This document shows positions 55,244-64,000 of a DNA stretch of 64,000 nucleotides, one piece after another. The stretch spans positions 1 to 64,000 of the forward strand of contig JAUSMR010000148.1 of NCBI GenBank assembly GCA_030645955.1, written 5' to 3'. The position numbers were made by a program, and so were the translations under genes. Every line of letters starts with the position of its first letter. Position 1 is the first letter of the stretch. The notes below the pieces were generated by a model. The model was not told where the DNA came from and did no database searches. It saw nothing but the letters and a program-made list of their open reading frames with translations. This DNA is from Gallionella sp. (GTDB lineage Bacteria; Pseudomonadota; Gammaproteobacteria; Burkholderiales; Gallionellaceae).

Positions 55244-56158
55244 TCAGGACTTGCCGAGCGGCAGGTATTTCGCCGGATCCACCGGCTTGCCGAAACGGCG
55301 CACTTCAAAGTGCAGCTTGACCTGGTCGGCATCGGTGTTACCCATTGCGGCAATCATTTGCCCGCGTGTGACGCTCTGCCCTTCCTTCACCAGCACCTGG
55401 TCGTTGTGCGCGTAGGCGCTGAGATAAGTCTTGTTATGTTTGATGATGACCAGCTTGCCATAGCCGCGCAATCCGCTGCCGCTATATACCACCTTGCCAG
55501 GCGCACTGGCGACGACCGGTTGGCCGAGCTTGCCGGCAATATCGATGCCCTTGCGATTGGCTGACTCGGAAAAACCGGCGATCAATTTACCCTGGGTCGG
55601 CATACTCCAGTCCAGCTCTGCCTCCTCGCTATCATCGGTATCGGCCGTTGCAACAGCAGGCTTGGGTTTGCTTTCCACCCTGGCAACTTCTTCGGCACGG
55701 GGTTTGGGCGCCTCCTGAACCTTCTCGATCTGCGCCATAGCAGCTTCGCTGTAAGGATACTTCACAAGCTTGGGTTGTTCTTTTATCAACGGTTCAACCG
55801 GCCTGGTTTCGGCTTTGGCAGAAGAACTGACAATATTAGATCTGCCTGGAAACAGGCGGATTTCCTGCCCTATGGAGATTACCCTGGGATCCTTGATGGC
55901 ATTCAATTCGGCCAGTTCGCGATAAGCAAATCCATAATTGAAAGCGATGCTGTACAACGTTTCGCCCTTCTGCACGACATGCACCTCAGGCCGCCAGTCT
56001 TTTTCACGAGCGGGTTTTTTTTGCGCCGACTCAACCGCAACAACATTCTTCTTGCCGGCTCCGCCTCGTTCGACGACAGGGGCGCGATTCCCGCTCGAAG
56101 AGCAGCCAGCCAGCACAGCCGCCATTACCAACAGCGCGCAAATCCTGCTTTGTTTCAT
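55244..56158 (-). CDS. nlpD: Lipoprotein NlpD (LysM + LytM domains)
   Basis: An outer-membrane lipoprotein that activates a cell-wall amidase (AmiC) during division. It has 304 aa. The signal peptide ends in the lipobox LAGC (Cys19). A LysM domain spans residues ~58-105 ([20 protein letters not shown]). A polar linker follows, then a C-terminal LytM/M23 domain from ~180 ([52 protein letters not shown]). As in E. coli NlpD, the zinc ligand positions look degenerate (no His-x3-Asp), fitting an activator rather than an enzyme. The start overlaps the pcm stop (ATGA). Confidence 0.95.
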   Translation of the reverse strand: MKQSRICALLVMAAVLAGCSSSGNRAPVVERGGAGKKNVVAVESAQKKPAREKDWRPEVHVVQKGETLYSIAFNYGFAYRELAELNAIKDPRVISIGQEIRLFPGRSNIVSSSAKAETRPVEPLIKEQPKLVKYPYSEAAMAQIEKVQEAPKPRAEEVARVESKPKPAVATADTDDSEEAELDWSMPTQGKLIAGFSESANRKGIDIAGKLGQPVVASAPGKVVYSGSGLRGYGKLVIIKHNKTYLSAYAHNDQVLVKEGQSVTRGQMIAAMGNTDADQVKLHFEVRRFGKPVDPAKYLPLGKS

Positions 56159-56811
56159 GCCTTCCCCATCAAAAGTGGTACGAATTTCACGGGTTCCAAT
56201 TTGGTTTCGCGAAATCCCTGCGCGTCGCGTTCAACCAGGTACAGCCATTGTTCCTGCGTTCCAACCGGCAGTGCCATTCTACCACCGGCCGCGAGCTGTT
56301 CCCGCAATGCTGCCGACAGCTCAGGCGCTGCGGCGGCCATGACAATGCCGTCAAATGGCGCTGCCTCCGGCAATCCGGCGCTGCCATCGGCATAACGCAC
56401 GCTGACGTTGCGTATCTTCAGCTCGCCCAGTTGTTTTCTGGCACGCTCATAAAGCGGCCTGATGCGTTCCACGGTATAGACCTCTTTCGCCACCTGAGCC
56501 AGCACCGCAGCCTGATAGCCGCAGCCGGTGCCAATCTCCAGCACGCGGCCAAGCGGCCCGGCGGCGCACAACACTTCGATCATGCGCGCCACGATATAAG
56601 GCCTGGAAATGGTTTGGTTGAAGTTGATCGGCAGCGACACATCATCATAAGCGCGGCTCGCCAACGCTTCATCGACGAACAGATGGCGCGGCACTTCGAA
56701 CATCGCCGCCAGCACTGCTTCGTTCCTGATGCCCTGTTCGCGCAACCGCTCGATCATGCGCGCACGGGTGCGTGGCGAGGTCATGCCGATGCCGTTTACC
56801 CGCGTATTCAT
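56155..56811 (-). CDS. pcm: Protein-L-isoaspartate O-methyltransferase
   Basis: The protein repairs isoaspartyl damage in proteins using S-adenosylmethionine. It has 218 aa from ATG 56811, 2 nt after the surE stop. The longer frame upstream is antisense-like text within surE and is rejected. The signatures are [20 protein letters not shown] (substrate), [35 protein letters not shown] (SAM site) and [20 protein letters not shown]. It is tightly packed between surE and nlpD, the usual proteobacterial order. Confidence 0.96.
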   Translation of the reverse strand: MNTRVNGIGMTSPRTRARMIERLREQGIRNEAVLAAMFEVPRHLFVDEALASRAYDDVSLPINFNQTISRPYIVARMIEVLCAAGPLGRVLEIGTGCGYQAAVLAQVAKEVYTVERIRPLYERARKQLGELKIRNVSVRYADGSAGLPEAAPFDGIVMAAAAPELSAALREQLAAGGRMALPVGTQEQWLYLVERDAQGFRETKLEPVKFVPLLMGKA

Positions 56812-56813
56812 TC

Positions 56814-57560
56814 CTAAGACTGCTCGATCCAGCCGCGAACGGCGTCGAGCTGGTTGTATTGGGTGAGATCGATTTGCAGCGGGGTAAGCGAGACTCGTTG
56901 TTGCGCCAAAGCATGAAAATCGGTGCCTTCGCCGGCATCCTGCGCCTTGCCCGCCGCGCCCACCCAATAGACGGTTTCGCCGTGCGGATTGCTGGCCTTC
57001 ACCACCGGTTCGGCCTTGTGCCGCTTGCCGAGGCGCGTCACAGTGATACCTTGCAGCTGATCGTAAGGGATATCCGGCACGTTCACGTTGAGAAGCCAGG
57101 GAAGGCTGTGCTTCTGCCTGGCAAAGCGTTGCACCAGGTCGGCGGCGACCCTGGCGGCAGTCTCGTAATAGGCGAATTCCTTGCTCACCAATGAAACCGC
57201 AATCGAGGGTATGCCCAGCAAAAAGCCTTCCGTTGCCGCCGCCACGGTGCCGGAATAAATGGTGTCATCGCCCATGTTGGCTCCGGCATTGATGCCGGAA
57301 ACCACCATGTCCGGCTGCTGGTCCAGCATGCCGGTAACCGCGAGGTGCACGCAGTCTGTCGGCGTGCCGTTGACATAATAAAAGCCATTGGTGGCGCGGC
57401 TCAGTTTGAGCGGACGATCCAGAGTAAGGGAATTGCTTGCGCCGCTGCGATCCCGCTCAGGCGCGACCACTACAATGTCGGCGACCCTGGCCAAATGCTC
57501 GGCGAGACACGCCAGGCCGGGCGCGAAATAGCCATCGTCATTGCTGATTAGAATGCGCAT
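56814..57560 (-). CDS. surE: 5'-/3'-nucleotidase SurE
   Basis: A metal-dependent nucleoside monophosphatase linked to stationary-phase survival. It has 248 aa. The metal site opens [20 protein letters not shown] (Asp-Asp) and [16 protein letters not shown] follows. [14 protein letters not shown] and [20 protein letters not shown] complete the signature. It is the first gene of the surE-pcm-nlpD-radical SAM run. About 100 bp separate it from the convergent-side MFS gene on the same strand. Confidence 0.97.
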   Translation of the reverse strand: MRILISNDDGYFAPGLACLAEHLARVADIVVVAPERDRSGASNSLTLDRPLKLSRATNGFYYVNGTPTDCVHLAVTGMLDQQPDMVVSGINAGANMGDDTIYSGTVAAATEGFLLGIPSIAVSLVSKEFAYYETAARVAADLVQRFARQKHSLPWLLNVNVPDIPYDQLQGITVTRLGKRHKAEPVVKASNPHGETVYWVGAAGKAQDAGEGTDFHALAQQRVSLTPLQIDLTQYNQLDAVRGWIEQS

Positions 57561-57658
57561 CGCAGGTCAATTATGAGTATGAAAAAATCGTTGCGATTGT
57601 GCCATAAGCGCATGATGATTTGTTGCCTGATAAAGATTCAACATGCTCGAATGCCCTG

Positions 57659-59245
57659 TCAGCCTTCTAGCGAGACATTGCGTGTTTCCGGCAGGAAAAT
57701 CAAACCGATCACGAAAGCCATCGTCAGCAACCCGACCGGATACCACATGCCCGACAAGGCATTGCCCGCTTTCACGCTGAGCAGCGTGATCATGAATGGC
57801 GACAAGCCCCCTATCCAGCCGGCACTAAGGTTGTGCGGCAACGCCACCGCCGTGTAGCGTGTGCGTGCCGGGAATAATTCTGCCAAGGTGGCGGTTTGCG
57901 GGCCGGTGATGAGCCCGACGGCAATGACCGGGATGAGCAATAATAAGAAAATCATTAGCCGGTTGATTTGGCCCGGATCGGCTTGCTCAGTCCAGCCCTC
58001 AGCCTTTAACAGCTGCGTAAGTTCGGCAGGTTGAAAACCGGAAACCTCGCTCTTGCCGATACGCACCGCAGTGCCTTCGGGTGTCAGAGAAGGAAAAAGA
58101 GTGTAAGACACACCCAGCTTGGCGAGCAATTGCTGATTGCGCTCGCAGTCATTCTTCGTCGAAGTGAACGGATCATAGGCACAGGACTCGCCATATAGCG
58201 CCACCGGCACCTCGCTGTTGAAGCGCTCCAGCGTGGGATTGCCGTAATGCATCAGGCCCTTGAAAACCGGGAAAATTGCCAGGCAGCCGAGCAGCAACCC
58301 GGCCAGCAGCACCGGCCTGCGCCCGATGCGGTCCGACAACCAGCCGAAAAAAATGGTCAGCGGAAACAACACCAGTGTGCTCAGCATCACCAGTGTCGAG
58401 GCGGTTTGCGGGTCGAGCCTGACCACGCTTTTCAGATACACATTGGCATAAACCTGGGACGAAAAGAACAGCAACGAACCGCCTGCGGAAATGCAGAAAA
58501 ACAGCAGGGCCATACGGCCGAGTGTGCGGCGGTCAGTCAGGCATTCGCGCAGCGGCGCCTTGGACAAGGCATGTTTTTCGCGCAAATGCAGGAACACCGG
58601 CGACTCGTACATGTTCACCCGGCTCTTGATCGAGATCAGCAGCAACAGGATGGAAAGCAGGAACGGTACACGCCATCCCCATGCCTGGAATTCGTCGGCG
58701 CTCAAATACGATTGCAGCAACACCACCTGCAAGGTCGACACCAGAATACCCAGCGGCCCCATCAATTGCAGCACGCTGGTATAGGCGCCGCGCTTATTGG
58801 CTGGCGCATGTTCGGTCAGGTAAACCGCCGCGCCGCCGATCTCACCGCCCACCGCCAATCCCTGCAACAGGCGCAACACCAGCAATAGTATCGGAGCCAG
58901 CATGCCCACCTGTGCATAAGTCGGCAACAGCCCGACACAGAACGTCGCCAGGCCCATCAGCACGATCGTGGCGATGAAAACCGGCCGGCGGCCATGCTTG
59001 TCGCCCAGTGACCCGAACAGTGCCGCGCCGATCGGACGCACCAGCATACCGACTCCAAAGGTGGCAAGACTGGCCAGCAGTGCCGCAACCGGATTTTCCT
59101 GGGGGAAAAACAACGTGCTGAAATAGGTGGCTAACGAAGCGAACGTGAGGAAGTCGTACCATTCCAGAAAAGTGCCGAAGCAAGCTGCTACGGCAACCTT
59201 GCGCTGAATAACTGCTGACGCTAGTGGTGGAGAACTATCGGACAT
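57659..59245 (-). CDS. MFS transporter, metabolite:H+ symporter (MHS) type
   Basis: The product has 528 aa with about 12 membrane segments. The N-terminal AACFGTFLEWYDFLTFASLA and FGVGMLVRPIGAALFGSLGD (conserved loop 2-3 motif, followed by KHGRRP) are typical of the MHS group, which includes ProP and dicarboxylate carriers. A long extra-membrane loop of ~90 residues (LMHYGNPTLERFN to ADPGQINRLM), with two Cys, splits the C-terminal half. The substrate is unknown, and organic acids or compatible solutes are typical for the group. No operon partner; tRNA-Pro is downstream on the map. Confidence 0.9.
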   Translation of the reverse strand: MSDSSPPLASAVIQRKVAVAACFGTFLEWYDFLTFASLATYFSTLFFPQENPVAALLASLATFGVGMLVRPIGAALFGSLGDKHGRRPVFIATIVLMGLATFCVGLLPTYAQVGMLAPILLLVLRLLQGLAVGGEIGGAAVYLTEHAPANKRGAYTSVLQLMGPLGILVSTLQVVLLQSYLSADEFQAWGWRVPFLLSILLLLISIKSRVNMYESPVFLHLREKHALSKAPLRECLTDRRTLGRMALLFFCISAGGSLLFFSSQVYANVYLKSVVRLDPQTASTLVMLSTLVLFPLTIFFGWLSDRIGRRPVLLAGLLLGCLAIFPVFKGLMHYGNPTLERFNSEVPVALYGESCAYDPFTSTKNDCERNQQLLAKLGVSYTLFPSLTPEGTAVRIGKSEVSGFQPAELTQLLKAEGWTEQADPGQINRLMIFLLLLIPVIAVGLITGPQTATLAELFPARTRYTAVALPHNLSAGWIGGLSPFMITLLSVKAGNALSGMWYPVGLLTMAFVIGLIFLPETRNVSLEG

Positions 59246-59414
59246 TTGGGTGGTAAGGAAAACCTGAACAGCCGGGAAAGTTTGGAATTACCTGCGAAAT
59301 CGTATTTGCAGGAGCGCAGCTTGCTGCGCGATGTGCAATCGCCCGACAAGTCAGGCTCCTACGTCGTAATGATGGGCTTTGCAAACCTAATGGATAATTT
59401 GGATTGAATTTAAC

Positions 59415-59491
<77 letters not shown>

Positions 59492-59802
59492 AAGTTTGCG
59501 ATTATAGCAGAGCAGATACCGATAATGACAAATCATTCTCGCGACTAATCAGAAATATGCCCGCTTTATTCCAGAACATAGACCTGAACCTAGCCGAACC
59601 AGGCCGATCATGATCGGTTGGGTAATGCCAGTTCCAGAGGCACGATATTTATTGCATGAAACCACGCCGGCAAGGCCTCTGTATGAGAGGTGAATTCACA
59701 TTGCAACCGCACTATTTTTGCGTCGAGCTTTGACTGGTACGAAGCGCTTCAATCTCACAAGCTTGGTCATTGCATCAATCTGCCATCGCCTTCCCTCAAA
59801 TG
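59492..59802. other. Gap between tRNA-Pro and lipoprotein gene
   Basis: About 310 bp. A short inverse pair around 59636-59682 (CCAGAGGCA and AGGCCTCTG) is visible. I see no supported gene, terminator or tRNA. Confidence 0.4.
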
Positions 59803-60228
59803 CTATTCAAAACGTACCGGAAACGCTGTACCTGCCTGATCCGTACAAACACCTGCCGGCTTTACGCCGGATATCCACATCAAACGGCACGAGACTTCAT
59901 GCCCTTCTGTGGATATGGCAATCGTCTCGATGACATAAACCACATGATCGGTGTCGAGCCCGGCAAAAATCCGATCCCAGTGCTTCGGATTGACGCCATA
60001 ATAGCGTTTACGCAGAGCCGCCAGATTGGTCTGGCGCTCGACAACAAAGCTTCGGGCCTCGTAACGGCGGTCCGGTGTTTCCAGTATGAGGCGATTGCCC
60101 TCTCCACGGTCATGTACCAGCTCCCCACCAATAAACGGCACGTCATCTTCCCTGACCATCTGATGAACATGCCCGGCGCAGCCGGTTAGCAACAAAATAG
60201 CCAGTATGTTCAAATAAAATATTTTCAT
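59803..60228 (-). CDS. Hypothetical lipoprotein of the HME efflux locus
   Basis: The product has 141 aa from ATG 60228, with AAAGGAAA upstream. The signal peptide is MKIFYLNILAILLLTGC, with lipidation at Cys17. The mature part is soluble and mixed alpha/beta (VHQMVREDDVPFIGGELVHD, LRKRYYGVNPKHWDRIFAGL), with two more Cys (CRLM, VCTD). I do not recognise a family. It begins 15 nt after the RND pump stop and is probably co-transcribed with it, so an accessory role in that envelope-spanning pump is plausible but unproven. Confidence 0.75.
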   Translation of the reverse strand: MKIFYLNILAILLLTGCAGHVHQMVREDDVPFIGGELVHDRGEGNRLILETPDRRYEARSFVVERQTNLAALRKRYYGVNPKHWDRIFAGLDTDHVVYVIETIAISTEGHEVSCRLMWISGVKPAGVCTDQAGTAFPVRFE

Positions 60229-60242
60229 CGCATTTCCTTTCA

Positions 60243-63386
<3,144 letters not shown>

Positions 63387-63398
63387 GTCCGCTTCCCC

Positions 63399-64000
63399 TT
63401 AGTGTGCGTGGCCGGACGGCCCGCTCTTAGAGCTTGACAGACGGATCAGGTAGGCTCCCTTCGCCACTACCCGCTGCCCTGCTTCCAGCCCGGCTCTGAT
63501 CTCGACGCGCTCGCCATCCCGCGTTCCAACCTGCACGAGGCGGCGCTCGAAGGATTCGCCGCCGGTCTGCACATAGACGACGTTGGTGCCGCTCTCATCC
63601 TGCACCGCACCGGCGGGCACCAATATCCCCTCACGGCTGCCACCGGCGATGAGTTGTACTTTCGCCGTCATGCCGAGAGGCAAGGTGCGGCCGGGGTTGG
63701 CGAACTCAAAAATCACCGGCACCGTACGCGTCGCCGCATCCACTACACCGCCGACCGCCACCAACTTGCCGTTGATGGAACTACTAGCCATCTGACTAGG
63801 CTGTCCAACAACGACAGCCAAGTCATTGGTTATCTTGCCGGTATCGATGTTGAAGCTGCTGGAAAAACCGTCCACCGCAAACCACGCGCCGGAGGGTACA
63901 CCGAGGCGACCAATGTCGCTTTCCGGCACGCGCGCCTCCAGCCAGAGTTTGCCCATGTTGGCGATATGAATCAGCGGTGCGCCTTCGGTCACAAAAGCAC
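63399..64000 (-). CDS. RND efflux periplasmic adaptor, partial (5' end outside window)
   Basis: The C-terminal ~200 residues of a CusB/CzcB-like membrane fusion protein. The frame is open to the window edge, so its true start is beyond 64000. Visible parts are the closing lipoyl/beta-barrel region (TEGAPLIHIANMGKLWLEAR, VPESDIGRLGVP), the barrel (VIFEFANPGRTLPLGMTAKV) and the membrane-proximal domain (VPAGAVQDESGTNVVYVQTG). The C-terminus ends in GPSGHAH, where two His could bind metal. It is 12 bp upstream of the RND pump and clearly in one operon with it. Confidence 0.9.
   Translation of the reverse strand, partial: AFVTEGAPLIHIANMGKLWLEARVPESDIGRLGVPSGAWFAVDGFSSSFNIDTGKITNDLAVVVGQPSQMASSSINGKLVAVGGVVDAATRTVPVIFEFANPGRTLPLGMTAKVQLIAGGSREGILVPAGAVQDESGTNVVYVQTGGESFERRLVQVGTRDGERVEIRAGLEAGQRVVAKGAYLIRLSSSKSGPSGHAH

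Noticed and set aside
59718..60189. Plus-strand frames around the lipoprotein gene
   Set aside because: They lie antisense to the lipoprotein gene, which has a clear signal peptide, lipobox and ribosome site.

Overview
The window looks like chromosomal DNA of a chemolithoautotrophic betaproteobacterium, most plausibly a relative of the Gallionellaceae (iron oxidisers, Nitrosomonadales). The lineage is inferred from three things: a Cyc2-type fused outer-membrane cytochrome-porin, the surE-pcm-nlpD gene order, and the general style of the housekeeping genes and intergenic palindromes. No rRNA is present to confirm it. The left edge is intergenic. At the right edge an efflux adaptor gene runs out of the window.

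Layout. (1) 0.2-8.7 kb: a citrate/2-oxoglutarate block, with an ATP-citrate-lyase-like pair (small subunit and an unusually long ~900-residue large subunit), a 647-residue aconitase and a monomeric NADP isocitrate dehydrogenase, closed by a strong terminator. (2) 9.3-11.8 kb: small housekeeping or unknown genes. (3) 12-23.5 kb and 30-39.4 kb: a nearly complete storage-carbohydrate and oxidative pentose phosphate set (two phosphorylases of different families, gnd, zwf, glk, pgl, glgA, pgi, glgB, glgC and two GH57 enzymes). It is interrupted at 23.5-30 kb by a CAP-domain protein, a TetR-regulated RND pump and a lone MlaF-like ATPase. Together these genes would make, trim and burn glycogen to NADPH. 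(4) 39.7-41.1 kb: a single Cyc2-like gene with its own promoter candidates and terminator. (5) 41.5-46.4 kb: three tRNAs (His, Arg, Pro), pgsA, uvrC, a uracil-DNA glycosylase and rlmJ.

(6) 46.5-52.0 kb: an accessory island bracketed by inverted copies of one repeat. It holds a tight three-gene set: a winged-helix regulator, a Mrr-like nuclease/SF2 helicase with five exact 204-bp repeats at its C-terminus, and a trypsin-like protease. Next come a permease-gene remnant between two REP sequences and a DUF4160/DUF2442-HTH pair whose promoter contains a perfect palindromic operator and seems to give a leaderless mRNA. This island is the best candidate for an undescribed, defence-like system. (7) 52.1-60.2 kb: rep helicase, a radical SAM protein, nlpD, pcm, surE, an MFS carrier and tRNA-Pro(GGG). 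(8) 59.8-64 kb: a lipoprotein, an HME-type RND pump and the partial adaptor.

The window is rich in dispersed palindromic repeats of several families. One family is a 7-bp-periodic (GTAGCNN) hairpin. Another repeat type has apparently entered the pgi and uvrC reading frames. Coordinates and motifs were read by eye. Family assignments rest on remembered motifs, not on database searches.
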